Shown: positions 1-14,700 of the stretch, piece after piece
Layout of the letters: every line of letters starts with the position of its first letter
How positions within the stretch are numbered: position 1 is the stretch's first letter
Assembly: GCA_936450465.1 (NCBI GenBank)
Contig: OW388294.1
Coordinates: 73,212,622-73,276,621 of the forward strand
Length of the DNA: 64,000 nt
Direction of reading: 5' to 3'
DNA from: Gibbula magus
Lineage: Eukaryota; Mollusca; Gastropoda; Trochida; Trochidae
Notes under the pieces: model-generated
What the model was told of the DNA's origin: nothing
Databases searched by the model: none
The model's input: the letters and a program-made list of their open reading frames with translations, nothing else
Position numbers and translations under genes: made by a program

Positions 1-100
1 ATTAAGATTTGGAATGCAAAAGAAACAATTATCACTTGTTTAACTTATACATATCATCATCATAATGATATCTACAGAAAGTGACGTCTGAAGTATTTTA

Positions 101-111
101 TTATATATATA

Positions 112-189
<78 letters not shown>
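101..189. repeat. (TA)n microsatellite
   Basis: About 45 alternating TA dinucleotides with one interruption (atatttatat near 111). An open frame of Tyr-Ile repeats across it is only a by-product of the repeat. Confidence 0.97.
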
Positions 190-190
<1 letters not shown>

Positions 191-3100
191 GACGTTTCTG
201 AGCACGAAGTATATATGCTTACTGTGTATATGTGCTTACTCCTTCAACCATGAATCACCCACCTGCATGGTGAAGGAGAAAACAAACATTGTGTATATTC
301 ACAATAAAGAAGTTCTAATCCATTACATTTTGTTTTTCTCATAAACTGGTCAATGTGTTAAGTGTCTAAACCTGCTGATTTAATTGCTGTATATGTTAAT
401 TGCTGAATTTGTTCGAATTGCTTATACATGTTGTAACATATTCGTTTTATTCGTTTTTTCTTTAATTGTTTTCGCTATATTAAACATGACGTTTTGTAAA
501 GCAATTCATTTCTCACCCCAAACTGACAACAACACTTAATAATGCTTATCTAATGTGTAAATAGTTTATAATGTCATCAATTCATTATGTGTCTTTTATA
601 CCTCTTCACGCAGTATAGAACAAGGATTACGATGTTATGACGTCACAAATGTGCTCACGATACTAATACATGACTTACTAAAAAGAGAGGTTTTAGTCAA
701 AATATATACATTTTATACAGATAGTTAGGGAAGAAAGATTGTGAAAAATAAAATCATACACCGAGTCTCCTGATATCAAATACACCAACACTTGTTGATT
801 AAAGCAAAAATAGTCCCGGAAGCTTCAAATATGTGTTAATGTAATCAACTCACCTATTATCTATAGACATATATGATAAAGTCTACAAAACATGCACTGG
901 CACTGAAAACTAAAGATAGGAAGGGCTTAAGAAAGCTTAATTGTAGTTTAGTGGATCGTATGAATAACGTTCTACACGAATACCTCCCATTGAGTAATGA
1001 TTTAAACCAATAGAATGGTGCTTATATTTTTCTGCATGCAGTCTCAATGATCTCACAAAATGTGTTTTGTTTTGAGGTTTAATTTTTTATTTTATTAATT
1101 GTAATTGTAGTAGTTTAAATTTGATATACAAAGTCATATTATCCAAATACGTAAATATGATTTTTTAAATATCTACTTTAAATAAACAAACAAATAAAAA
1201 TACCTTCTATGGCATGCAATTAAATGGCAAAACCTTATAATCATATATAAAGTAAGTAAGGACTAATGCTAGATTTCGAAGTGTGTATTTTGTGGTTATT
1301 TTTAAAACGCCATTTAGAAGTATTTGTACATTTTTAATAAAACAGTTCATCGCACAATGTGGAATATGTTTCGCTCAATTATGTGTATTACTATTGCTTA
1401 TCGAATATAACGTAGTAGAACTTACATTAAATATTCCTGCTATATGATTTAAACATATTTATTTCCGTGAAACAAAATTCCAATTTCTGAGTTACTGTCA
1501 TTTGAGAGATGGTATGAAATGTAACAGAAATGCTTAGCAGATGTTTGTTAATGCAAATGTTTGTAAGTCTCTACAAAGTTGAAAGTGTGCTCTACAAATG
1601 AAAAAGAATTCCATATTTATGTTGTAATCTCATGATATGCTTGTGATTGTTGACTTCGTGTTATGAAATAAACATTATTGCAAATATATCTAAAACATTG
1701 TAAGAAAGACGTGCTTTTTAATGATATTATTTCACATCATTTCCATATGTTCCTATCTTTTAAATATGTATATAGTATTAATATCTATGGTTTCAACATA
1801 AACAAATTTTCAACCTAAAAAAATCCTGTTTTAATTGTCGAATCCTTTAAATCTGCAGTCGTTTATTTATGTTTTAACTAGTTGGATATCCTAGGTGTAA
1901 GATTATTTTTCTTGTACTTGACAAGTTTTCAAGGTAAATTAGCTCAACCATAAAGGTGTCAGAAAAATATACATCCGCATAAGAGTTGCCCTGTAAGAGT
2001 GCCAGGCAACAGCCACGTTATCTGACCACGTCCCCGTGTTCATGATGGCATTCCCACAAAAGATGGTAATTGGATAAACAGATCACATCCTACCTAATTC
2101 ACAAACAGACGTAATCGAGTTTAACTGAGACATATCGGGGTTGCCAGTCCCACTCTCACTACTTGTTGATGGCAGTTACTGTAAACAGGCTCCACAACAG
2201 CAAGACGTGGCTATAGATCCACAGTATAGCTGTACCCTTCTAAACGTGTGTTTTTCACTGGCAGTGTGGCTTTTTTAATTGATATATTTCTTATCGCCCA
2301 GGCAAACATCATTAAAACAAATAACAGTACAATGGGCGCCTGTATTGCTCTTGCGTGATCTCGCTAAGGCACGCGAACACGCGAGATTAAGATTGACCAA
2401 TCAGAGATAACGTCAAATAACCTACTTTTTGACGCTCTTGGCAAGATATGAAGTATGTAATGATACAATCGCGTCCACTGTGTCTCTGAAACGCAGTTTA
2501 TTATACTTTAGAATATGATTGTGTATTAAGGAACGGTCGTAACAATGTTCTGTGTATCTATAAAAGTTGGTTTTGATCTTTGACTGTAGAATGACAATCA
2601 TTACCCTTACTAAAACCCATTAATATATATCATTTGTGGCGAACGAATTGCTCAGACGCCTTGTTTGATTTTTATTGGCAATGGTTGACAACGACATTAC
2701 ATTTGAAGCCCTAACAAGTGAAACAAAATCAGTTACATTTTGTTCAATTACCAACCAAACATCTACTGAAACCTGTTTGAAGATAATCATTCGTATGAAG
2801 TGTTTGTCCTTCACGTTTCCCACTCCCTTTATCTGAAAGAACAGCTTGATAAGTTTTCCTTAAAACCATGCATCATGTCTACTCAAATTCAAACTAACAT
2901 CGTTGGCACACATGTTGAAGAACATATCGACTTGAATTTGTACGACTCAGCACTTTTTTTACTCAGATTTTCAGACGTTCGATCATTCATCTAATGCAAT
3001 ATTTTTATATCAATAATTCATTGTTGTGGGCTTTTTTGAAAATATGTATGCAAAGTAAGCTATTGATTTATATTTGTAATTTTGGAATCGCGCCATGTAA

Positions 3101-6100
3101 TATATCTGAATGCATACTTAGTTGGGTGGTAAATAACCATGTAAAAAAATGCATATATGTAAATTTATAATTCTAGATTAATACAGTTGATTGAATATAA
3201 ACAGAACATTAACAAATTGGAATTGCTTTCCCACCGGTGTTCCCAAGCTCTGTATCTGCACTCTGCTGAACGTTTATGTTGTATATCTACTCGACAAGTA
3301 AGTTGCAGGGCTTTTATCAATTACGTATTCCATAATAGCTCATTCAATAATTAGATTATCTTCACCATCAGTCTGACCTCTATTCAATAAGTTCGCAGTG
3401 ACCCGGAAGTACACTCCGTGCACCTGCACAACCACACGTGCACAAGAAGCAAGGTGCACATACGCGTGCAAGATTTAGTGTGTGCAGGGTGGAATGCAGT
3501 GCATCTGTTGTGCGTTGTCTACATCAAAGACGCCCCTGACATGTGGTATGCGTGTTTCAGGAGACTACTACAGAGAGGGTTTGTTATTGTTGAGATACTG
3601 GAATATCACACGTTCCCTCTCAATCTGACAGTGGGCTGACGAATACTAGTTAGGGAAACTGTACCTGTGACCGGCCTACCAAAGTGCTTTAAAATTCTCC
3701 CTTGTTTTTTTGTCTTAAACTTTCAATGTCTTTATATACACCTGAAGTGATTACGTTAACGGTAGACTAAAATTACCTGTTCTTGGAGCCGTTATCCTCA
3801 CACTTGTTTAGAGAACAAGCCAACATTAAGGAATCATTGTGGCTGAATAATTAACACGCTGATTGAAATAGAAACCACTGTTTGGTGAATGGAAGCAAAT
3901 TACTTATACAGTAGCTGCTTAAAACCAAAGATGTAAGTCCTTGTTAAAATGCATTTTTTAAATTACAGGTAATACGATGTATCTTGAACATGTATTCTGA
4001 AATGGCTTAAGCGAAAGACGTATACGGTTGACATTAAAGTAATAGTTTTTCTACAAAACATTTCTAAGTGCTAATTTCGAGCTCCAGACATAAACAAATT
4101 ACGCAAGGATCCCGGCCCAGTTGCATTATAGATGCAGTTGTTGCACTTTCGTTGCTGCACGGAGTGAACTTTTTGTTAGCGATTCCTCCTTCTTTTAAGG
4201 AAAACGCATACTCTGCACACCACATGATTTCTGCTCTTAATTTACCACAAAAAACATGATCTCTCATAGCACTGTGTTTGTCTTTGTCAGTAATCCCTTT
4301 TATTTCTTTCTAGCTGTAATCATCTTCAAAATGTTTACAAAGGATCTCTCTTTCGTAAATAAACATATCAGTTTTTAGTTTCAATTGTTGGGTAACGGAG
4401 TCAAGGTTGCATCCAGTTGAACGTTCCCCCTATCTCTCACTACGCCCATATAACATTTCTCTAGTTTTGAAGACTCCCAGCAGCGAAATCTTATTAAATT
4501 TTCCTCAACACAATTCAAGTAGTGTGGTTCCCAATACGACGTACTTGTATATACAACAGACACCTGTTTGAAAGTATAGGATAAGAGAAGGGGGAGGAAG
4601 TCGGGAAGGGTAAAATGTCGTTGGGGGAGGCGAACTGTCTGCTATACTGTACGATGGATATTCTATACGTCAAGTAGGAGGGAATGATGTCAAAAAGAAA
4701 CAAAGTTTCATTGAAAGCACTATATCACGTTTTTTGCATGGTTTATGTGTACTTTGCCATTAGAAAATTTAAATTAATGTATTAAATCTTTACTTAAGAG
4801 GGTAACAGTCCAATACCGACCCGATTATCCATAGTCGTATGAAAAAAAAACTGCCATCCGTCATTTTAATGTGAACACCTTTTAATAATTTGAGGATGGG
4901 AAATTGATCTGCATTGTTTTACCGAACCATTCGTTTTATAACAGTTTTTTACTCTGTCTATTAAATTAGGAAGATCAGTTTGTTGAGATCTCTTTATTTC
5001 AATTAGAAAACGTGCTACAGTCCCTTTATGCATAGTTAAGACAGCAAAGTATATTGAAAATGTCTCATTACTAGTCGACCTATTATATATTGCAGTTAAT
5101 TTCTCGCCCGTGGAAGATACTGCGCCACTCGTGAACATATCGGCTTTACCCCGTCACTCGATGAGAGATAAGTGATATCACACTGAAAACACAAAATATC
5201 CTGTTTATTATATGCTTCTTTGGTCCGAAATGTGGTGTATTAAATCCAAAATTGTTTCAATCGAGCGAGTTCTGGCGACGTAATACCATTGTTGCTCTGT
5301 CACTTAGCAACGGCCATGACGTTGCGTTGATTGTAAATGTGACGTCATACCATTGTACACATGGCGTCATCCCCATTGTGATATTTCACTGTGTTGAAAA
5401 AGTGAGAGCATATTTTCCCAAACTGAGAAATAGAGGATATCTGTCTTTTCTTACACCATGTATATCTCATCGAGTGCGGTAGAAATGTATAACTTTTCTA
5501 CCTCATGAGATGAAATAAACATGGTATTTGCCAAGACTTGACGGATATTATATTTATTATAATATGATGTTTTTCTTGTAATTATGTCCGAAAAGGGTAG
5601 TTTTCACGCCGAGCGGCTGCTAGGAACAGCCCGTCACCACAGTAACACTGTGACGTCATAATCCAATTCGCTGCATCAGACCATTGTTTTATGACGTCAA
5701 ATTATATCAGTCAGTGGTGGCAGTGAAATATAAGTTATTTTCACTGTAGCTTGATAGACAGTTTATTTCACTGATAAATCTCAGTATTTCATTGCTCGTC
5801 ATGTGATAAAACTCAGTCTCACATCACTTAGCATATAATAAAGTTATACGACAGTTTTAAACTAGTGTAATATCACTGCAAGTATGACGTCACAATAGTG
5901 TGAAGATGTGACATCACAATGTTCGTACCGCGGTCACAATGGTACACGACTCGAGCAAAACTTAGTTTCAGCACCCTGTCGGGAATTTCGCTTGAAGTCG
6001 TTTGATGGAATCTTGTTTAGTAAGTCTGTACTGTAAATGCATAATTGACTTAAACTGCATTATTTCCAGATGGTACCTATATGGAGGGGATTGATAAACT

Positions 6101-8219
6101 AGGTTACCCCTATATCAAAATCATTGTACATGTATAGACCCTTAGACTAATCGAAATATAATTTCTGCTTAACTTTTAAAGGGACATGAATTACCACATT
6201 CGTTCAGACAAATGTGAATGAATGATAAATCCCTGCAAGATGACAGGGGCTGTTAACGAACATGGGAACCTAGTCTATTGTCTATATTGCGGAATAAAAC
6301 CTGTCCATAAAGGATCGACTTGGGTGTGGGCGGAGATGGTAGGGGAGGGGAGGGGAGAGGAGAGGAGGGAGACTTGTTTGGACGAAAGAAATACTGCAAA
6401 CCTTCATTAATGTGTTTATAGAGACAATATGTTAAGTGTTCTGCTGTATCGTTAATCTTTCGGGAAATGGGTTTAAAAAGACACAATCATATGCTGGTTT
6501 GTGTCAACAATGGGTCAGGTTGACATGTACATCTATATCTTAATGTAATTACATAATATATCCGAGCATTTTGTCCGATTTTATTTGGACTACTATATCT
6601 ATTAGGGTTATTTAATACCAATTTACCATAAGATCTATACTCAGATATATGTAATCAGATGATTTAGTAATAGCTTAGCCATGTTTTTACAAATAATAGT
6701 TTAACCGATATGAAGATGAAATTAGTATTCTAATCTTCCTTGTTTCTGTACAGTTGAACCATGTAAGTAAAGCAAATGTATAGTTGAAGAAGTTAATAAA
6801 ATGTAGCAAATTAAAAAAAAAATTAAATTAGTTACCCAGTTTTGAAAAATTAGATATATTTCACAGGCTTTTTATAAAATGTTGTTACTTTATGGACAAT
6901 TTGTGTTGCCGTGTGAAATCGTCATTTGAGAGATTGTTTATAAAACAAATACACGAACGTTTGGTAAAGCAATGCTTGAAGCGATGATTTTCCAAGACAC
7001 AAATGATTGACAGCTTATGCTTGACCCTAAGGTCAGAGCGTGAGAAGGAATCCCAGCATCTTCATTTAAGAGTTACTTCCCCTGCCGAGTTATATCCTTG
7101 AGCAAGATGGCTGGATATGTCGAGTTCAGATTACAGAGAGTGAAGGTCACACGTGTTTTCAATAGCGAGGTTACCTCTGCTTGTTTAAATGATATGCGAT
7201 TATTAAAATTTCCTTTCAACTGTAAACTGATATATTATATATAATCTGTTTTTTGTAAACTTGAAAGAAATCTGACACTTAAACTTACCTTATTTTTTAC
7301 ATGAATAAAATATAAATGGCCTCTTAATTATCCTTTATTATGGCAATATTGACTCATGGACTGCAGGAGGCATCATTTCGCGTTTGCCTTGCTGTCTTGA
7401 TGCTCGACTTGTTCTCCAGACATATGTCAGAACATCTTCTGTTAAACATGATTTAACGAGGATTCAGAATGGTGTTAACATACTTAAAGTAACTACATTT
7501 ATCCACACTTATGTCATACTGTTTTTAATCTTCAATTTGGGTTATCTCCACATATTTAATTTCCTTTTTTCCCTCTCTATTTCTCATATTTCGTTTAAAC
7601 TCATTTTAAGGGCTTATTTCTTTGACTTTGATGATCGACTCTTTTGGGAAAATGAACTAACAACCATGTGTACGTTTGTTTAATGTCAAACAAACTTCTG
7701 AAAGCCTCCCAAGAGACTGATTGCTTTTCTTCTGATCCAATCTTAAATTACATAGTTTAACAGCATGATAACGTTTATGTTCTGCATTTGACGTATTTAT
7801 ATTTTTGTTCTTGATAATTATGCAATATCTAAACAGGTTGCACAATAACTTAGCCGAAGTCATGGATGTTTTTCTTGATAAGTATGACTTCGTGACCTTA
7901 CAATTTTCGTATATGAGAAAGCATCAAAGCTCAAAGCAGTAAATGATCAAACAGTTTGTCGCCACTCCCTTTTATCAAATTCCTTGAAATCTCGTACAGT
8001 TGGCATTAATTTACAGTGACTAATGACGAACATTCATTGGTTGAATGGTCCAACGTGACCCGTCCACGGGGTCGTTAATGTAATAAGTCGGTCTTCAAGT
8101 GCTTCATAGACTACTGTAGTTTCATTCATAAAAACTAGATGTTCATTGGTCCCTCCACATCGCAGACTGAGTCTCTGAACTCCTATTGGTTTATACACAC
8201 GGGAATTTACCAGTGCATT
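190..8219. other. Gene-poor upstream region
   Basis: I see no convincing exon here. Open frames are short (at most about 100 codons), lack family motifs and have no exon-like neighbours. A segment at about 755-815 resembles part of the MITE interior at about 39,945-39,990 (shared tgtctcctgatatcaaata-like core). A short inverted repeat lies at about 5155-5175 and 5460-5480 around the core cactcgatgaga. A purine-rich tract lies at 6338-6372. Confidence 0.6.
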
Positions 8220-8493
8220 CCTCGGTCGTCTGCTTACAACTTTCGTCTGCCCACTAGTATAGTTTGTCTGTTATTATCTACCCACGTCTTCCCATGAGAT
8301 TCATCTACTTTTGTGTAAAGCTTCTCTCGATTATCGTCTGTTCATGAGAATAGTCTCTTAATGAAAATCGTCTGTCTAGGTAGCTCTCGTCTGCACAATA
8401 ATCGTGAGAATCATACTTTTTGAAGATACATGTATTTTAATTCTTGATTGTGAATCTAACGTTAAAGTGCCACTTTATGGATACCGCCTATCC

Positions 8494-8561
8494 ACGACCA
8501 TCGTCTGCTCATGACTATCGTCTGCCCATGACTATCGTCTGCCCATGACTATCGTCTGCCC
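8494..8561 (+). repeat. 17-bp tandem repeat in the DSL gene leader
   Basis: Four head-to-tail 17-bp units: the first is acgaccatcgtctgctc, the next three are atgactatcgtctgccc. The array ends about 60 bp before the ATG of the DSL-ligand gene, so it lies in its 5'UTR or proximal promoter. Degenerate tcgtctg motifs are scattered from 8225 to 8400, which suggests an older, wider array. Confidence 0.9.
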
Positions 8562-8623
8562 ATGGAAAGCACACGACAGTTTGTTCCTCCTGGTTCTGAT
8601 GAGTTCTGATCTTGCTTTTCCAG

Positions 8624-8674
8624 ATGTCGGACCCGAGACTGCTGGCCTGTCTTGTGATACTTCTAGCTCGTGAG
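8624..8674 (+). CDS. DSL ligand exon 1 (signal peptide)
   Basis: Seventeen codons from ATG, ending at donor GAG|gtaggt in phase 0. The hydrophobic core LLACLVILLA continues into VLSTGVFEV of exon 2, as expected for a signal peptide running into the MNNL domain. This is the only ATG in phase with exon 2 that also precedes a good donor. Confidence 0.85.
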
Positions 8675-11600
8675 GTAGGTTTCATCAATCACAGACTTCT
8701 TCTTTCTCTTTAAGGGTTGACCCCCGTTTTACATTTCAGACGTTTTGACAAGCATTATTTCACACATGATAAAGCTAAGAAAACATCCTTTGAGGAAGTC
8801 ATCTCGGTATTCGATACAGTTTCCTATCTAGCAAAACAAAATGTGATAGCCACTTGAATGAAATGGTTTTATGGCAGTGGTTGAATTACCATTGATATGC
8901 ATCGAGAGAGTAAGATTGAAGAGAGGAAGAATAATGGACAAAGAAGTGAACAAACACGTCTGTAAACGAAGATAATGTCTACGTTGAAGCTTAAACCTGA
9001 TAGTTGAATTACGTTATCTTGTAAAATAAACTATACATATCCCAACATTTTGAAAAGACATGGATCCTGTAATGAATAAACTGGATGTCTAAGATAAACC
9101 TTTCTGTGTAGGAAATTGTTTTAACTGATGCATTTCGGCGAAGATACAACAAAATGGTTGTACCCAATTGAAAACAAAATATGTATTAAAGTAAATGAAA
9201 TAGTTTGGATCCACGGCGAAGTAAATTAAATCAGAATCTCATTTGACTTTTGCACTGAAAGAAACATATAATTAACTTAGAGATGAATAAAATGAAAGGT
9301 TACCCCTGAACTAAGAATCATGGATCGATGTACCTCAGGCGTGGACGCAATTCCCTTAAACGTTATTATTATGTTAGGAACTCTCCATAATTTCAGACTC
9401 TTTTGTTTAAAACTTAATGTAATAATTTCCAAACTGTTTTCGATTTTATTCTCTTTAACTCTCCCTAGAGCGATAATTGACGTCATTAATGCTCATGTGA
9501 GTTCTCCTAGTTTGTTTTTTCATTTTAAAATTATCAACCAGATTTTGTTCAAAGAATAAATAATGGGCTGTTGAATTTATTTTGAATAAAGGTTATCTTT
9601 ATAAGAGCGTTTTACGAGAACTTTATTCGAGTATCAAAATGAAAGTGAATGTGTATGTCAAAACTTCAGATGCGCTGTTTTATAATACGAATGATTTCAC
9701 TCAACTGAACATATATTGGTTGTTATTAATATTTTATATTCATGCTGTACCATTATTGATCTAAAATTACTTACAATTAAATTGGCAGTGAGGAACATAT
9801 CAGTAGAACATTAATTGACCACATATATTGATATTTTAATAGAACTATATCGAGTTGTATAAGTTCTTCTCTCTATGTTATCCAATATGTGTGTGTTTTG
9901 TAATTGGTATTGAAACCTTGCTCCACATCGCATCATTTCAGAAAACGTTTATATTTATTAAGATACGTACAAGTACTTCATACGCTAACTTTAATTTGAA
10001 GTATATATCATACCAATTGCCACGCGTTCAGATAAAAATAGTTCCTGTACTGTCCACGTGGAAACCGTTTTGCATCATATATAAGAAGTGTAGGTAGTAA
10101 TGCGATTAAAATAATAATACTATCAATAGGTTTTAGCTGATGTCTTGTTTAGACTTTTTAAATATTCTAGCCAGCATTGATGGCAACCAGTATGTCGTGA
10201 TATCTGACCGTCGTATTTCTCAAGCGTCCTTAAGCATTTCTACTTAGTGTCAAAACTGATTGACAGTGTGCTTCTAGAGCAATTCGGGAAATGTTTTTTC
10301 AAATGAATAACGGACAATTCTTACATATTCCTATTCTGTTATCATACGTAACTTTACAGTATGAGTAATGGGTAGTACTTTGAATGGAACCTCGAAACAT
10401 TACGAAAGAAAAGGGATATTTAATCTGGTTATAACATGTGTCATCTGTAGTTCTTTATTAAAAACTAAATATCATAAACGTCTTTTTACCTTAATATTAA
10501 ACAGGTGTTTATCAAATGTGTTCTTTTGCAATTAATCCAAAATCTTCTATTGCGCATTAACGTAGATCTGATATATTTTCACAGTAGACATGTATTTTGA
10601 AACATGCGTAACTACCCATTATCTTTTATTATATGACGCATCAATAGCCGATGGTATATGGTATATCACATATAACATGAATTCAAGGTACAACATATTT
10701 CAGTATCAAATCTTTGCTCAGGGACTTGGTTAGTCCTGCTCCATGACTGTGTAATATTAAGAGCCTTTAATACAGTCTAGATCATTATTCAGCAAGTCTA
10801 GATATACTGAATACACCTAGAACTGAAAATAAGTAGCATATATAATCAAAAGGATGAAGGTACAGTAGTTATAAAAAATTTAACTAAATTTTAGTCTGTC
10901 AGGGATTATACGTAATAGTCTACCCTCCTCCTCTCTGACCACCACCCACGTGTTCACACCTTTAACATTAAATGTCTGCACGTGCTGTGTTAATTATTTA
11001 CGGATAATCTGCAAAGGAGTTAAGTGAGCACCAAGGACATTATAAGTAGACACACGCAGATAGCGCTGCCCATGTGAAACTATCACATCACATGTGACGT
11101 AACTGGGCAGTGTTAAATCAATTACTTAAATCAATTACTTACCTCACCCATCTGCAACTTAAACAGAGGTCGCTTGACTGGAGGCTCGGGTCCAGATGTT
11201 GTAATGGAGGTATACATTCAGACTTCTTAACGTGTAGATAACTAAATAGCGTTCCTATTATATACATAATTGATGGATATTATTAACATATTTTCATGAC
11301 TTGAATTGCAATTATATTTGTAATCATGTACTCATCCTAATCAAAACCTATGTTTTCATATAAGACCCCCTCAATCTATTTAACATAGTATGATTTGTTT
11401 GAGTAAGTGAACAGGCCACATAAGTAGTATACATGTTACACTACTCACATACCAATTTCTATGTCGTTCGATATACAATAGAAACACAGCGCAAGGGTAA
11501 TATAGTTACATGGTAAAGAGTGAATTTAAAAATAATAATAACTATGGGGTTATGCTTAGGGTAGTCATATTTCAAGGTGACTCCATTTTGTATTAATCTT

Positions 11601-11720
11601 CTTAACCTTAAATCTTTTTTAACCCTTAATCTGTTTTGTAAACTTCTTAATTTCTGTTTCAATATTTAATATTCGTGCTAAAATAACTATAAGGTAATCA
11701 GATGAATACATTATAGTGTC

Positions 11721-11768
<48 letters not shown>

Positions 11769-14700
11769 CTTGAAGAGTAATAACAGCTTCTAACAGGTTG
11801 CATCCATTCTTAACAGCTTCCGAGTGTTTGAAATTGCGACAGATGAGGAAATGTGTCTGTCCTTCTTGTTGTTATTATTTACGTAGCCTTTGCGCGACCT
11901 CCAAATCCCTTTACAAACCTCATGTTTACACGTGCCAGTCGTGTGCATGAAACAAAATCTTCATGATGAAGAATTTCACCTTAAAACTAAAACCACCTTA
12001 AACGCTAAACGTTTCAGCGGTATCTCCGCGAATTCAAGCAAACGGAATTTCACTTGAAACGTGAAACCACATTAAAAGGTAAACACTTCAACGTTGTACG
12101 TCGTGTGCTTGAAACAATTGGAATTTCGTCTGAAATTTGACTGTTGAGCTTTTTTGCGTTGTCCGTGTTGAAATGTTGAATGTAAATTTCATATCAACTT
12201 AATTGACATCTAAACACTAGGAGCGTGTTCCGTCATATTTGCAACCAGTCATTCATACTTCATCCATGGCGGAACGTTGCGTTCTTTACACGCTATTGAC
12301 AACCGGAAATCACATAGCGGCAACAGAAACGATGTGATTTCACCGGTGTCGTAACATTCCTTGTTGGATAATAACGACATTGGAGTTTGCAAAAAGGATA
12401 GGAATGCTTGAAGAATGTTCTATAAACATGGCATTCAATTTTACGTGTGTTTAAATATAATGGGCAATCACTGCGCATTCCGTTGTACATGTACATTTTG
12501 GTATGAAATATAGGCACCAATTCAATATTACCAATGTCTTTTGCAGGTTTTATCAACGGGTGTATTCGAGGTGAAGATTCGATCACTGTTCAACACGAAA
12601 GGTCAAACGGCGAATGGAGAATGTTGTAGTGGCAATCGGATAGACTCGGCATGTTCCGGAGAGTGTCGGATATTTGTGTCTGTGTGTCTACTGCACTTCC
12701 AGAACCCTATCCCAGCATACCCCGGGTGCACTTACGGGGGTGAGGTGACCCCGGTGATAGGGGGTAACACTATTACCGTGGGTAACGAACTGGACGATGC
12801 CCCATATGTCATCAGGGTGCCATTCATCTTTCTTTGGCCGGTGAGTTTGTACTGTGCGAGAACTGTATTATCAGAGAGCTTCATTATTATCAACTAATCA
12901 CCCCCCGCAAATCGTAACTAGCGCCAGTCTCCATCACTGACTAATTTAAGCCTTGCCGCATTTCCTAAAATTGTATGTGCTAGTGTAGCGGCACGCTGCA
13001 CCTGTATTTCACAGTGCGCTCTGCTGTGGTAGCAAAGAAAGGTTTAGCTACAAAAGTATAGAGCTACATTGTTATAAGATTAAAGGGCTGCAAATTAATT
13101 TTGTACATGACTACATTGTTATATATTAATATTATTACAGAGCTACATAACTACATGGCTACATTGCTATATATATCTATATTATTACAGAGCTAAATCT
13201 GCTATGAACTGTTGCACACCATATAACCTTTTAAACCAGATATTTCATTTGTTTAAACTTTATAAAGTCAATTTGTCAAATAAGCAATACTGTGAATGTA
13301 ATTTAAGTAGCATTATGACCTCTATTCCTTACCAATAGTGGGCCTAGGTCCTCTCGATCATAGATCCATTAATTTGAAGGAATCGATAGTTTCGAGGATG
13401 ATCATATACAGGCATGCGGTTGACTACATACATGTAGTTGATATACAATGTATATCGTTATGCATTCAATTACTGACAATAAGTGTTAAGTGTCGATATG
13501 ACAGACCCCCGAATCATCTCACCTGGTCTAAACGAAGTCTGGTAACTAGAAGCCAATTACCGCTATAACGTTATATCATAAAACTGTCATCGGAAGTATA
13601 AAACCTCCCTGATTGAGGTGTGTATTACCACACACCATGCGAGCCCATTATAAATGCCCCATCCTGCAGGAACATAGCTCATCTCTTCAGGTGCGCAGCT
13701 GGAGCTTGTAAACCAAACATGAACTCCGATAAAACCACTTGAGTGTGTCACTTGGATCATTCAGTTTCATTAATTCGAAACACAAGATGTAGACTTGCAG
13801 TTTGTAATCACTTATCTGAACCAATGCCGATGAAAGTCACGTAATCGTGTCTAAAGTGCTATCATATCAATGATTTATGAAAGAAAAACGCTTTCGAAAC
13901 TTCAAATTTGTGTATCGTCTTCTTAACACCGTTATGGTTCCATCTGTTCTGTGAAGTGGCTAGGTTCCAATATCCTGACAGATCTGGCAGTTTTCATCAG
14001 TTGCTTCACAATCAAGTGAATCTCTACATTGTACATACAGTGACGTGCCAAAAGTATTGCAACAATCTCCGTTTCCCCATAGGATCCCATGTTAATTCAG
14101 TGTAGCATAGATAACTTTAATTATCTCAATTTTCAAAATATTTCACTGAAAATTTACATGGAAACAGGAAATCTACTCCGCAACAGGCACCAAACTTCTG
14201 ATTTTGGATACAACGTTATTTAGCAAAATGGTTAAATTATTACCGAGGTATGTCCATTTTTTTCAGCCCTTTAGGTCTGCTTATATAATGGTGGCAATGG
14301 GAAGGTGACGTTACTGTAAAAATACCCAGTCAATATTTTGCCGTTCTCCAAAACCATGTTCAAAATTAATGAAGTTGAAAATTATAAACATAATCTGAAG
14401 ACGTTAGATTACAATCATGGTGAATTTTATAAGTTTTCATTCACTGTCACGATCATGAAAATTATTTATGCTACACTAAAATAACATGGGATCCTATGGG
14501 AAAACGGAGATTGTTGCAATACTTTTGGCACGTCACTGTACATGGGAAATAGTATCATGCTAAGAAACATGGATATGCAATGATGTCAGTTAAAATAACG
14601 ATGTATCTTTTTAATTGGTACACTATGTTTCATCATTCATTCATACACGTCCATGAGTAAATTTATAAATCTCAACATGTTAGTTTTGAACATTAAGAAA

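Noticed and set aside
81..344. Tyr-Ile repeat frame
   Set aside because: It is only the translation of a TA microsatellite; the same applies to 42265-42525.
3418..3639. 73-codon frame with several cysteines
   Set aside because: No family pattern, no splice context, no neighbour; chance frame.
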